A stretch of DNA of 64,000 bases from Lepisosteus oculatus (Eukaryota; Chordata; Actinopteri; Semionotiformes; Lepisosteidae). Location of the stretch: the NCBI RefSeq assembly GCF_040954835.1, contig NC_090703.1:13573001-13637000 (forward strand). The letters run 5' to 3'. The notes beneath the pieces were generated by a model. That model was not told the DNA's origin. It was given only the letters and a program-made list of their open reading frames with translations, and did no database searches. Below, one piece after another: positions 1 through 12,460 of this stretch. Both the position numbers and the translations under genes were made by a program. Position 1 is the first letter of the stretch; each line of letters opens with the position of its first letter.

Positions 1-101
1 TCAATGTATATAATGCAATCATAGTAGATCTTGTACATATTTTTGGTTCATATAGCATGTGCCTAGCGATGGTGAATTTATTAGACATTTGTCATACTTA
101 C

Positions 102-1788
102 AATTTTCCCAGCTGCTTCCCTCGGCAAATGTCACTCACTACAACCTCTTCTATCCTCCCTCTCTGTGCAAAGCAAGAAAGCACATCAGAAATGGACAGA
201 AATGCTGTGTGGTGGAACCTATTAATTATTAAATGATCAACTGAACCAAAGGTACATTTCTACTTTTGCGAGATTCATTTTTGATAACATAGGTTTAGAT
301 GACGTGTCAGCTAAAACTCCTCTATTTTATCAGTCAGTAAAGAAAACCAAAGTTACCAGAGAATGTAACTACCAGAGACAGACAATTACTAAAGCTAAAT
401 GAGATACCATAAAAAACAACCTTACTATCCCTTTATATTTTTCTATAATAATACAAAGTTAAAAGTAACTAAATGACAAACATATTAATCACCATACTGC
501 TGATTATTACCGTATATGGAAGTGGAGCAGAAGTCTAAATTAAATTTGAATATCTGTGTGTTCTTACTTTGGCACAGGAATGAATGAATTTGTGCTCAAC
601 TATGAGCGTGGCTGTGGCGACAATCTGCCCAAGGCTCGTGTCTTCTACCACAATGACATAATAATCCCCTGTCAGTTTCATGTGCTCAAACTTCTCTGAA
701 ACAAAAATAATCAAAATTCAACAGTTTGTCAGCAAAATAACAGTGTGGACCAGTATCAGTTGTATCCCACAATTTCAGTTTACTTATTTCAGCCCAGATG
801 AAATCCAAGTTTGCATATTCAGAAAACTAAATCCTGCACACTATTCAATCATTATGAAAACACAGAAAGACCTTTGGTAAATGCAAACTAATGATTACAT
901 TTAACTGTCTTTCATAAGATATTACTTGAATTTGACCAGAAATGTGTCTTTTATTGACAGCTTTATAAGACCTTAAAAAATGAAGGGTATTGTTTGAAAA
1001 ACTGCCATTGCTACTCACTGATGAACTGTTCTGGTGTGACATCGCTAGCCAAAGTGAGCTGAGACAAGACTTTGAAGAAACCTGAAAGAAAGAACAGGAA
1101 TCATTTAACCAACTCCTGGATAAATCTGACAGCTTTACAATCAACCTTTTCCGAGAGATTAGAAAGCCATCATCTATGCAACCTATACCTTAATAAAACA
1201 TATTTAAGTTCACATTGCAAATGCATTAGGCCTATTAAACATCACTGTGTTTCTTCCTCCTAAAGACTGGCCCTACTGTTAACCGAGAGCAGCCACAATA
1301 CTCGATGTATTTTTATCAATGCTGCATTCATCACTCTTGCCTGCACTGCAATCATACCTTCAACACTAAAAAGATTTACTTTTGGTTTGCAGATGCGTTA
1401 CTGGACAACCTCAGAAAGTAATGGGTTACCATTACAGTTATTTAGCTTGAGTATTTCATGTTTTTTTACATGAAAAAAAACTAACAATTTTCTTCATGAA
1501 AGTACAATAACAAAATATCACTGTTGTAGCAAATTACAAAATAACATATTACATTTGTAAAAGTGCCGTCAAACTTCAGACTCTGACACACAGTTTACAC
1601 CCAGCTTTCATCCTTTCAGTTCTGGAGTCTGTACCTCTGTTGAGGTCTGCTGTGCAGAGAGGCCTGAGTACAAGGCCCTCCCCAGGCTGGGAAGGGGAAA
1701 TAGGGGGAGAGAACGGTACTGTGTTGGCACTCCAGTCCAGCTCCTGGAGTAGCAGGGGATCAAAGAGTGGTGTATCGTCCAGAATCAT
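102..1788 (-). CDS. GNPNAT1: Glucosamine-6-phosphate N-acetyltransferase, 3' part missing at window edge
   Basis: This enzyme transfers acetyl from acetyl-CoA to glucosamine-6-phosphate in the cytosolic/endomembrane route to UDP-GlcNAc. Four coding exons read on the minus strand: 1788-1635 (start ATG at 1788; acceptor AG just before 1798), 1081-1019, 695-568 and 163-102. All have AG/GT borders and join in one frame. The N-terminus [19 protein letters not shown] and the stretch [20 protein letters not shown] match the family. Exon 3 carries [20 protein letters not shown], the GNAT core strand region. Exon 4 carries [15 protein letters not shown], the acetyl-CoA pyrophosphate-binding loop. About 136 of roughly 184 residues are present; the last exon or exons, including the C-terminal catalytic strands, lie left of base 1. 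The 5' UTR is split, since only 10 bases precede the ATG in its exon. No disabling changes are seen. Orthology is near certain. Confidence 0.95.
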
Positions 1789-1798
1789 CCCACAAGCA

Positions 1799-4429
1799 CT
1801 GGAGAAGAGAGGCAAACAGTCTGTTCAATGTGCTACAGCACTCTCGGTTGCAATGTCTTAGGGTACAAGGTCATCTAGATTTACGTAAAGTGGCTACAGT
1901 GTGTTGATAAACTGACATACTAGGCAAAACAAATTAAATCAACAAACATTCCAGTCCACAAGGAAAGAATAATACAATGTTCAAACACTACTGCTGTTGC
2001 TTTATGATCTTACAGATCTTATTCAGTCAGTACTGCCAAAGTGATGGGCTTCTCATCATAATACTGAACTTTGTTCACAAGTTTAATTATTGAATACAAC
2101 TTAATTTATTAATACCACGCAATAGTCTATAGCCAATTTATTCCAAATTGCAGGGAAAGCAGCTATACATATTTCTGAGCAATATTAGTGTAACATTAAT
2201 ATTGGAAATGAATAATAACTCCTGTGAAAAAAAGTTCATTTACTTTATTTGTTCCTCCAAAACTAGATTTTTTTCAGTAACTAAACTTCTAAAGTTTTCA
2301 GAACTTTTTTTCTTTCTCTTGCCTGTCTGAAGAACACAATTTTTAACATACTGTATGTTACTTCTGCTTATCTTCTGTAGACAAACATCCTGTTAAAAAT
2401 TAACAAAGGAAAAGGCTGCTGGTTTTATGCAAATATCTGGACAGCATGACTTTCTAAAGAAATCTAATTAGATAGTTTGCTCCTACCTAAAGCAATATTT
2501 ACCAACCCCGGACCTAGAAGACACCTATGTTTACTGGTTCTGGTTTTCTTACCAACTTTTAATCCTTATATAATCAATAATCACAACATGCTATGCTCCA
2601 GATGGAAACAATGTGTATGGCTTTTCTGCTTAGAAAAACATTATATACTGTATAGTCCCTGTTATAAAATTCTTGAATGAACTGCTTGATATATGGCACA
2701 ATCATTCTGCACTAAATCATCTCGTTGCCCATAGCAGCATACACAAATAAGTATAAAATATCAAAAGCAAAGTCTTATGGTAAGTTAAAAGATGGTTTTA
2801 ATACAATCCCAGATATTGTACATTTTAAAGAACAGTAATGTACTACAAATATTCTTTGGGGACCTAGTATGGGATGAAATCTGCTTCTGTAAATTTTGAC
2901 AATGCATTGAAGTAGAGCCGTGATGCATCTGACCACTCAATTTGCAGCCAGTAGCCACACTTGTGTTTCTTCTTTTAGAGAATATTAAGTCATAAATCAC
3001 CCAGACCCTTCAAACATGTGGTCCCAGACTGAAGTCAAGGAATGAATTCATATTTGTGAAATGGGGTTTGACAGGAAGATGTAACAAGTCACTGGTTGCT
3101 GACAGGGTTCTATATTTACCAAGATCTGAATGACTTGGATCTATCCCATCCCTTTCGGTGAATGGCACAGACGAGTCCACCACAGATGAAATAAGCTCAT
3201 TCCTGCAGGCTATGCCAATACCAGTCCCCTCCCATACAGGATCTCTAACAGGAGCAATAGCATAACCCTGTTACAATATTAGTCAAATAACTTTTCTGGG
3301 AACTCAAACTTTCCAAGTCATTATGCTGTCAAGTCCACCATCTAAAGAGTGTACATAAACGTCCTGTTGCTAGTAGTTAGCAATTACTCAGCATGTGTTT
3401 ATTACACTCCACACCTAGAATTATTGTTACGTTATCCAAACCACTTATTTCTTCCTCTTTCCTGTTCCAGGCCCTAGATTTCGTTGTGTGTGACTTGTAA
3501 GCAGGCTGTTTCATGACAACTTCCAGATGTGAAAATTGGGTTAACACTGACCCATAAGGATTCCCATTTCCTATACAGTATCCAACATTTCTAATCCTTT
3601 GTTTGTTGAAAAACAAAGAGTGGCAATTGTATTACCTACCAGAGATAAGTATCACGGAAAAGAAGGCTATCAATCCTTGAGAAAATAATTTCTGGTGTAT
3701 TAGTGAGCAAAACTGAGAGCACACACAGAACAGAAAATATAAAATGTTTTTTTTCCTCAGTGAAACGGCAAATATAAGTTACTTAGACTTTTTATTTGAC
3801 TAAGTTGTATCCATGGCTTAGCACAAATATTTAATATGTCAAACTTTGCTTTGAACAGTGTTAAATTAATTCGTCATTATTTCGTACATTAAAACAACTT
3901 TAAAAGTCATAGTTATGTCCTGGTAAAGGTGTCCTCGCTTATAAACTAATCACAAATCCCTGTGTGATTTAATTCAGTTTTAGTTTCACTTCAATGAACT
4001 GTCCTGCTTTGTATCTGTTTTTACACTAAACGAGCTGTAAATTAATTATATGCTGCTAACATCATTATATACCTGTAACATGTAAACCATTATATAACAC
4101 ATCAATACAACACAGCACAGCTTTTGTCTATAAACTACAGGGCATTCGGTCATCAGTATTAAACTGAACAGACAACACTTATTGGTCTGTACACCTTAAA
4201 TACAATCCGAGTAGATAAATGAATTCACAGAACAAGACCCAGGACACAGAGGATATTCAATTCTCGGAGTGTCGTGTTACAGCACGTAGGACACAAGGAG
4301 TAACAAATCCGTCTCTTAAACTAGCGTATGTACTATAAAGAAAGTATACTCACGGTGACATGAATGAAAGAGTATCTTATCTTGTAGTCCGAGTTCAATT
4401 CAGAGTCTGTTTCGATCCTTTTCCTTGAA
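1799..4429. other. Presumed GNPNAT1 first intron
   Basis: This lies between the first coding exon and the probable promoter on the minus strand. It is AT-rich and has no convincing coding exon. A short stretch near 2,500-2,520 resembles a scrap of the palindromic fish repeat seen at 25.4 kb, but it is too short to call. Confidence 0.4.
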
Positions 4430-4520
4430 TTAAACCCTTACTGCTTTTACCTCCCTCCCCGTATGACGTGGCAGAGACGCTTACAGGGGGCGCGGTACAG
4501 TGACGTCAACACAAGTGAGG
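4430..4520 (-). promoter_or_regulatory. Probable GNPNAT1 promoter with two CRE/ATF sites
   Basis: The region holds a perfect palindromic CRE, TGACGTCA, at 4501-4508 and a second TGACGT at 4464-4469. A GC-rich stretch lies between them and CpGs are more frequent than in flanking DNA. On the minus strand a GAG/GTAAAA donor-like site (GT at 4450-4449) could end a noncoding first exon that splices to the coding exon at 1798. The assignment to GNPNAT1 is inferred from orientation and from the split 5' UTR; no transcript evidence is available. Confidence 0.5.
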
Positions 4521-4548
4521 ACGCTTGAGGGAGTCAAAAAGTGTTGGA

Positions 4549-4872
4549 TTTTTCATGAATGCCAGAGGTACTCGAAATTTTGTTAAAAGAAAAACGTTTT
4601 TTTTGTAAAAAACTGTGTGCTGAGTTTTATTTTTTACAGGGAACGCATGCATGTTGAAACTAAAGTTGATAAATAATTGAGAAATATTAAAGCAATGAAA
4701 ATATGATACGTTTAAAATATACAATTTGATCACATAATTACTTAATTACCTCTGATAGTTAAATGTTTTTTTTCTGCTACGTTTTTTTTCTCTTGTACAT
4801 GACTCTGATCCTCTTGTTGTATTTGTATTTGTAAATTTTATATGTTTAATAAAAAAAAACCTGGAAAAAAAA
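4549..4872 (+). mobile_element. Retroposed insert with poly-A tail and target-site duplication
   Basis: About 324 bases end in a polyadenylation signal (AATAAA at 4848-4853) and A-rich tracts. The insert is flanked by near-identical 16-17 base direct repeats: AGTCAAAAAGTGTTGGA at 4532-4548 and AGTCAAAAGTGTTGGA at 4873-4888. Poly-A plus a target-site duplication of this length is the signature of LINE-1-type retroposition. The body has no long reading frame and I cannot identify the source; a LINE 3' end or a processed transcript fragment are both possible. Confidence 0.65.
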
Positions 4873-5388
4873 AGTCAAAAGTGTTGGAAACGATACAATG
4901 TTTCTGCTGTTCAGCTGAATACGAATAACATCTAGGAGTCCACTGGGAATGAAAATAAATTGCTTGCATATTGGTAGTTGCTATACCTAGATTGTGGTAA
5001 TGTGAGATAAGTTCAACGACATAGTGGAGGCGACTTTTGAAATGAAGAAAATCAAGTTTCTCAGGCTCAAGTTCTGAGTCACACTCCTGTTCTTAAAGTG
5101 CAAGTGATTTGTCTTTAAATTATGTGCACGCTTACGTCTAAATACGAAGTATCGAGAATACCGCAGCGCTAACAGACCTCAAAAATGTCATCAACGCCGT
5201 GTGAGATAGTATCGTTTTTACCTGTAAGTGATGTAAGACAGCGTCATTGAGTTATTCGTAATCGCTCTAATACTTTACACACCACAACTGTTTTAAAAGT
5301 ATTTTATTATGAAAAAACGGCGACTCCTTTGACACAGAGTGCACTGAATTGCCATAGCTTTAAGAGTAAAATAACAATTGAACATTGT

Positions 5389-5690
5389 TATCCCGGCATC
5401 CTGGCCAAATTTCCCATTGGCCCTTACCAATCATGGCCTCATAATAAGTGACTAGCATGGCTGTGTTATAATGGTGAGGCCATGGACTCAGTTCCTGGCC
5501 TGCTGTCTGGAGTCTGTATTTCTCCTGGAGAAATTGTCCCTGGACTGTGTTTGAGTGTGTGTGTGTCCTGCAATGGACTGGCATCCCGTCCTGGGTGTAT
5601 CCTGCCTTGTGTCTGTTGCTTACCGGGATAGGCTCCAGCTCCCCCCTGAATTACTGTAGATGAAGCGGTTTGGTTTGAATGGTTTGAAGA
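5389..5690 (+). mobile_element. Composite SINE fragment (5S-SINE body joined to V-SINE-like tail)
   Basis: The first 50 bases (CCTGGCCAAATTTCCCATTGG and on to GGCCTCATAATAA) match the body of the fish 5S-headed SINE also seen at 7.4-7.7 kb and 16.7-17.2 kb. From about 5,570 it carries the other tail: GATGGACTGGCG-like, then CCTGCCTTG, TTGCTT and GGGATAGGCTCC, ending in an AAGCGGTTTGG-like motif. The head is missing. Confidence 0.65.
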
Positions 5691-6765
5691 AATCAATAAC
5701 TTCCAGGTGGTTCCTATCATTCATACCAACAGGAAAAATAGAATAGTTCATACTTTATTTTCACATAGGTACAGTACATCACATAGTTTAAAATATTCTG
5801 ATATTGCCAGTCTATAAACATAAGCTCTGTTGCTTTGCCAAACTTTAATAAGCAATAACAGTTACTCGTGCTTCATCCAAGTCAAAGTCCTTTTCTGTTC
5901 TAAGACACATTTCTCTGCACAGATTTATGAGGCTGATTAAAAGATCAAGGTCAGGATTTCTAATATAGCAAGAAAGTGTAACCTACCTTTCTATCAAATG
6001 GAATATCGATCTCAATATGGAGCCATTCATCCTGCATAATCAGTTTTTTGGGGATGTAGCCATTTACCACCCTAACATTCAAATCATCTGTACTTCTAAT
6101 GTTTTCATTAGAAACAAGATTAGAAGGAAGAAAACATTAAGTGACATTAATCTTGCATTCTTATATTCATACTTCACCTAAAAGGTGTTTTCATGATAAA
6201 TGTAAGACCAAATTCAGAAGACGATTAAAACTATTAAAAGACAGTTGAGGTAATATTAGGGTTCTATTTCTTTGCTTAAAGAATTTGCTAGGGTACCTGT
6301 TTGCTTTAGTTACAACAGTTATAACATTTTGCTTACCTGCCTTTTTCTTGTACTGTTTTGAAAAAGCAACAGAATAAGAGAATCTAACATCAATTGTTTC
6401 CTCTCTTTTCTGGAGTGGATTGCACTAAATACAGTACAATACATAAAATCTCAGTCTTGAGCACTAAAGTCAATCATTAGTACTGACATAGTGTAATGGC
6501 TGCTGTGTTTTGAGTGCTGTGTGCTCTCACTCAATCCAGTAGAACTGGGCATCTTCCCAGCTCTCTTCATTCTCTCCCTGACCAACTGTGGTGTCGTCTT
6601 TGAGTTGTAAATATTTGCACACAAAAATGTCAGCAGCATTTCTCATCAAGGACAGGACAGTCCCACTCCCATAAAATAGAATAGTGTAGTATTGGGATAA
6701 TCAATTCCATGCAGTGCCACCATTTTGAATCTTCCAATAAACTAATCACTGAATTGGTCCTTATT

Positions 6766-6862
6766 TTTAATTAAACCAGGTGTGGAACATCACTCTGTTT
6801 ATTAAGGATTAGCTGGAGCAAGGATTTGTTATGGAATGAAAGTGTTGACTATCCCTGATATA
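6766..6862 (-). repeat. Fragment of a palindromic fish interspersed repeat
   Basis: On the minus strand it reads ATCAGGGATAGTCAACAC ... CATTCC ... CAGCTAATCC ... TTCCACACCTGGTT. This is the pattern of the CAGGGGTGTCCAA-type nonautonomous repeat common in fish and also present at 61.4 kb. It is degraded, and the family name is uncertain. Confidence 0.4.
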
Positions 6863-7371
6863 GTACACACAGTATAGTTCTTGAGAAGCAAAACTCCCCA
6901 GACTGCAATTGCACTAAATGCCCACTAGATGGAGGAGGGCGTCATGTTTTCCAATGCCGAGAACGAGCACAATGAAAGGAGCAATATAAACATTTGGGGA
7001 AAACGGAAATATTTGTTTATGAGAATAAAAAGCCCCAGCAAGATAAATTTCAATGAACTGTTGTTGCTTAACGGGAATTGCTGTTTGTACTTTAGTTATC
7101 AAGTTACTTACTTTAGTGCCAGCACACCTGCAGCATTGTGCTATGTTAATAAAAACATGGTGGTTAGGAGGTGTGTGGATCAAGTGGGAACTCACCCTCT
7201 GTCTACCATTTTGCTGATCAATCCATTAGACTCTAAATGCATCTTGCTGACAGTTTTTCAGTTGGATAGTTTCTTCAGCCTACAAGACAACAAGGAAGGA
7301 CACAACTCCAGTTCTAATAATCATTTTTTATATTTTTAATCTTATAACTGCATTGATTATTGGCTTAAATC

Positions 7372-7740
7372 ATTTTAATAATAATTCTTTACACTTTTAC
7401 AGCAATTGTCTGGACTCTCCACTCAAACCACTTTACAGGTAATGGGGACTCCCCTCCACCCCCAAAGCCTCACCTGGATGATGTGATAGCAGTCATAGTG
7501 CACCACTACGCTCACCACACACCAGCTACCAGTGGGGAGAATAGAGTGATGAAGCCAGTTCATAGATGGGGATTATTAGGAGGCCAAGACTGGTAAAAGT
7601 CCTGGGGAAAATTGGCCTGGGCGCTGGGGTGACACCCCCTACTCTTCTCAAGAAATGCCCTGGGATTTTTTAATGACCACAGAGAGTCAGGGCCCCGGTT
7701 TTACGTGTCATCCGAAGGATGGGACGTGATATCCAGATAA
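7372..7740 (-). mobile_element. 5S-SINE family copy, 5' head missing, minus strand
   Basis: On the minus strand it carries the body landmarks CATCCTTCGGATGACACG, AACCGGGGCCCTGACTCTC, GGTCATTAAAAAATCCCAGGG and TCAAGAAGAGTAGGGGG. It then has the GGGGATTATTAGGAGG-type central block in reverse and ends with TAAAGTGG and TAATAAT-like tail repeats at 7376-7387. The 5S head is absent beyond about 7,740. The tail differs from the copy at 16.7-17.2 kb, which carries the V-SINE-like tail. Confidence 0.75.
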
Positions 7741-8542
7741 AAGCTGGCACATGACTAAGCATGAGTGCTATTATCCATGCCTGTCTCCACTAGAGCATGA
7801 GCAATCCCAGAATATCATGTGCGATGGGACGCATGCTAGAAGAATCCATTTCTTGTTGGATCTTACTGTATGTTGGAGTTTTAAACAAGACACTCTGATT
7901 CGCACTGCTCTGGAATTCATTCACTACCTCCGTGATTGAAAGCTTTGAAGTCTCTCCAGGTGTTGACTCCAATTACATTCTCATAATGATTTCACTCAGG
8001 GGTATGCCATTGAGATGTTCCTCAACGAATGGCTTTAGTTCAGTGAGGCCCTTTAAAAGGCATCTGGGTAACTCAGACAGAACATTAATTATTATCTGCA
8101 CTTCTTATATCATCAAACGTACTGAACACTACACACAAAGCTGCACAGGGAATAATACGCCCAACATTTGGCTGACAAGGGGAATAATGATCTCAGCACC
8201 AGCTGTTTCATTGTACTCTTTCCTTAATTTAAAAAAGTCCAAATTAAATCATATTTAATTAGATTGCCTAATCTGAGGTATCTATGTTCATAATAAATTG
8301 GTTTAAAATCCACTGGCCTGCCGGTGTCATCAATGTCTTTGACTGCTCCCTCCAGCATGGTTTATAAGCAGCATGGAGTTACTGGAATTTCACTCTTCAG
8401 CCGAGAGCTTTTATTGATTTTCAGGTATTGCTGTATCCAGCTAACATAAAGCCATTTTTAAAAAGATTACAGCTCCTATACCTTACCAGAGGACACAGGA
8501 CAACAAAAAGCTGTGTGTGAAGAATATCTTACAGGACTGCAG

Positions 8543-8850
8543 GACGGTGGTTTGTCAATTTGCATTGTGGCCTCACAGTTCTAGGGTCCTGGGTTCAATT
8601 CTGGCCTGTGGTGTGCTAAATATGTCACTTCTATTTTCACCCTACAGTTCTTTGGGTTTTCTGTTTGGGTGCCCTGGCTTCCTCTCACAGTCCCGTAAGA
8701 AAGAAGAAAACTGTTAGTGGTGTCTCTAAATTGTTCCCCGTGGAGATGGGACTGGCGCCCCATGCAGGGTATATCCTGCTTTGCACTCATTCATGGCCTT
8801 GTTAGGCTCAGGCTCATCACTGTGTATTGGACTAAGTGGTTAATAAAAAA
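8543..8850 (+). mobile_element. V-SINE-like tRNA-derived SINE, degraded
   Basis: The tRNA-related head contains a B-box-like GGGTTCAATTCTGG near 8,590. A central block follows (TGGGTTTTC, then GTGCCCTGGCTTCCTCTCACAGTCC). The shared tail reads GGACTGGCGCCCCATGCAGGG, TATCCTGCTTTG, GTTAGGCTCAGGCTC and AAGTGG. It is many substitutions away from a consensus and therefore old. Confidence 0.65.
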
Positions 8851-11267
8851 TAACCGCTAAAAAGGTTGTGAAGAAAAGGAGTCCAATCAGCAGCCCATCT
8901 AGTCTATTTTGTAATCCATCGGCAGGGCTATGACCTCATGGCTTTAAAATGCTAATAGATGTATAGTTTAGTGTATACATTATTGTTATTATTTACATTG
9001 TGTCTGTACAGATTTCCTTTATAAGGGAATTTTGGATCTCTCTGGAGTTGGAGGATAGGATTGAAATCAATATTGTAAACATCCTTAATGCACATGTTGC
9101 ACAGGCTAACATCCTTGAGCACTGTCAGATTCATGAAGTCTGAGTCGCTGCATTGCTGATCACTAAAGAATTCCACAACACAACAGAGACTGTATGGTGA
9201 TTACTGGTGATACTGGTGACTGTGCACCACATGCTCCCTAACCAAGACAGTGCCTGCCCTAGGCAAGCATGCAGACATTTTTAAGTGAAGCAGCAGTCCA
9301 GTGGAAGTTACTTGTTTGAGATATATCCATTACTAAAACCACTTGTGTGCTTAAGTGAATTATGATGGAGAATGATAGACATGCGTGCCGTCTCAGAACA
9401 GGCAGGAAGGCTTTGAGTAATGTGATTCGACCAGTGTGTCATCAGCCTCAGACTCCAGCACTTCTGTCTAGGAAAGACTGAACAGAAAAGGGGCAATCTT
9501 CTCACTGGGCCAAACGGGATTATTCCCAGAGTGCTACAATAATATAGCCTGATCCTGACTGGGAACTTTCAGCTGTTTAAAAAACCAACCCCAGCAGGCA
9601 GAAAGCTAATATAGATTATGAAAGGCAGGAGAAAATGTGATGGATATCATGGAGGATGGCGCTTAATACTCAAATTGAAAAAAACAACACTTTAATCAGT
9701 TAACCAGCATAAAAGATGATCAAAATTCAAACTATTTATTGACTATATCCATGAAACTGAGCAGGAGATGCAGAGCTACTTTTACACATGCATAACTAAT
9801 CAAGACAGAAAACTGATACACAGGTTCACATAACAGAATTATGGATCATCTAATTGAATGGTATAAGAGACATATTCTAGCTGGTCCTAATGGCTACTCT
9901 GGGGTAGTGAAGAAATCAAGCTGCGATTTCAACTGCTGGCCTCCTAATGCAGGAGGTCAGGCCCCTCCTGAGCTATTGAATTGAGCCAAGGGCACCAGAT
10001 CTTAAGTTCAATCAAACTGAAATGAGCTTAATGTTCAATTCCAGGAAATCAATGTTAGAACGGAGGAAGTGACCATTTTTTAGGATTCAGAGGTTATGTG
10101 CTGGGTCTCATTCTGCCCACAGGAGAGCACCTTTGATGTGCAAATCCGCTGATATGATATCCCTCACGCGTGATACTTATCTTGTTAATGTTTTTCCAAA
10201 GAAGTGATTTACTGGTTTTATATTAGCACCATGTAAAAGCATTGTGAGACTGTCTGCATTTAAGTGGGTCTATTTTGTTACACAGAACAGAACAGTGATG
10301 CTAGAGCAGACCTTTGCTTGTCCTGAGGGGAAGATTTGGGCGGAAAAGGCTCTGAAAGTAACAAAAAAAGCTTTCCTTTCTATCATTACATTACACTGGA
10401 AGTGACTGTATCAGCTTTTTAGTGAGAACACAAATATGGTTCTTTTTCATTTTAAAATATCTCCATTAATAAGGCTCTTTTACAGCTATCTGTATTACTG
10501 GTGGGGAAGCAAAGTTTAGCGAGCTAAGTACCTACCTTATTTATTCATGTTTTCCAGCAATTAATCATTTCTGTGGTGAGTCTGTGACACAGTTTCTTAT
10601 ATGAAAACTTTCAATAATTGATATTAAAAAAACCTTGGGTTGCTACTGTACTCGTTGGCACTTTCCATACCATAATGAAGATAAATGGAGAAAAGAATAA
10701 GACTGAGAGAGTCATAAGACTACCTCTCGTCTTTACATTTCTCCGATGAGAAACTTAATAGGAGTAATGACTTCCATAATATGGAACCGGCAGTTACCTG
10801 TTGCCAACTATGCATTTAAACACATTAACAACCTACTAAAGTAACATCCAATCATTAAATAAGAGGAACAGTTAGTCTGTTTGAATAATGTTGTGGTTTT
10901 CATATGCTAGAGCAGCTGCTCAGATTCTGTCTTTGGAGGGGTGAAGTCTGGCAGGTATTATCTCTTGAAATCATCAATAGTTTGTGGAATTTGGAAAGCA
11001 AACGGATAAATTACAAGAATTGTTCAGGGATCTGCCAGTCATTGAAGATACCAAAAAAATGTGGTGTTGTCTAAGAACTTTTCATGAAGCAGTTCCCCAA
11101 AATGATTTTTATATGTTACTTCCAAATTAAAGGGATCAGTTGATACATCGCTGACCGTAAATTATGCTGTATACAAATGTCATTTTACAGAACATTTGAG
11201 AATATTCCATTCATTCACTTTGAATGTTTTCAATGTTTTCAACATCTTTGTATAATTCAGTGTTGCA

Positions 11268-11490
11268 GTGAGCCAGAGAGCGTATCTACAGAAAATGGGC
11301 CCTGGAAAGGACACCTACACACAAGGGCAAGGTTTAGGAACACCAGTTCACCTGGATAGCATGTCTTTAAACTTTGGAAAGAAAAAATATGTGTCCGAAT
11401 GGGGAACATACAAACTCCGCACAGAAGATATCCTTTGTCACAATCTGACTTAACCACGGAGCAGTGAGGCCACAAGGTTACCCACCTTGA
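11268..11490 (-). mobile_element. V-SINE-like fragment, minus strand
   Basis: On the minus strand it reads TTGTGGCCTCACTGCTCCG, then GTGCGGAGTTTGTATGTTCC, then AAAGACATGCTATCCAGGTG. These are the head and centre of the same V-SINE-like family as at 8.5 and 31.3 kb. It stops before the tail. Confidence 0.55.
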
Positions 11491-11722
11491 TGCCCATGTG
11501 AGATACAGTATATTATGGATGAGAAATATTTTTTACATCATTTAAAACATATTACAGGAGGGCATAATTAATTTGCTCCTGTGGAGGACCGGACGTAGAA
11601 AAGGTACAAAATCATGTGGTACAAAAGGTAAGACATCAGCTTCTCACCAGGAGCTTAATAACTTTAAATGGTACATGAGTAGTTTTTAGAGATTTAATCC
11701 AAAATTGTACTTTATGACTATC

Positions 11723-12460
11723 ACATAACAAATCAAAAGTGAGCTTGATGCCTGAATTACCTCCTCTCATTTATACTATATCTTCTTTAGGCAAATTTTC
11801 CATCAGATGAAAAATGCTGTAAAAATGGTACTGAAATGATCAAGCCTTTCAGGTCTGAGTAGGGTTAGGGTCACAACTAACTGCAGTTGCTCTTTAAATG
11901 ACACAATTAAGAGTGTTTTCCCATTTGAACAGGGTTACTTCCAACTTTTGATCTGATTCAGTTTTGGATGACAATTACTGAGCAGTGCATACAATGTAAG
12001 CACCCAAAACTCTCCAAAAAAACAAATTGAAAATAGGACCAAATTTTCACTCATGCTAAGCTTACTTAGCACAATCCAGCACTGAGCCTACAGATTATCC
12101 ATTATGTGTAGGAACCCCAACAATTCTGCAGTCTGTCTCTGAACCCCTAGAATCATAACATTTTAAAATGCTTCTAAAGACCCAGAAAGAAGAGTCTAAA
12201 ATAACCAAAACCACGTAACAAATCTCTCAGACCTTGATCCTTTTCAATAATGTATCGTCTTTAGGCAAGTTATCCATTAGGTGAAAAATGCCTTAAAATG
12301 GTACTCAAGTGATCGGGCATATCCGGCTTCAGTAGGGTTAGGGTTAAAAGAACCATTAAAAGTTGACTACAGTTGTACTTCTACTTCCACTTTAAATGGC
12401 AAAATAAAAAGAGTCTACCCAGTAGAACAGGATTTCCTCCAACATTTGATCTGACTTATG
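11723..12460 (+). repeat. Diverged tandem duplication, two units about 475-500 bases apart
   Basis: Unit 1 (about 11,723-11,965) and unit 2 (about 12,213-12,460) share an ordered series of blocks: CATAACAAATC/CGTAACAAATC; CTTTAGGCAA; CAT.AG.TGAAAAATGC; AAAATGGTACT.AA.TGATC; GTAGGGTTAGGGT; CTTTAAATG.CA; GAACAGG.TT; and TTTGATCTGA. The blocks keep the same order and spacing with small insertions. The bases between the units look unrelated. No coding frame is shared. Confidence 0.7.

Noticed and set aside
6929-7339. 136-residue plus-strand frame
   Set aside because: It has no domain, no splice or start context and AT-rich, intergenic-type composition; I judge it random.
11850-12350. Interstitial telomere repeat
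   Set aside because: Only about two TTAGGG-like units occur in each copy, within a longer unrelated duplicated block.
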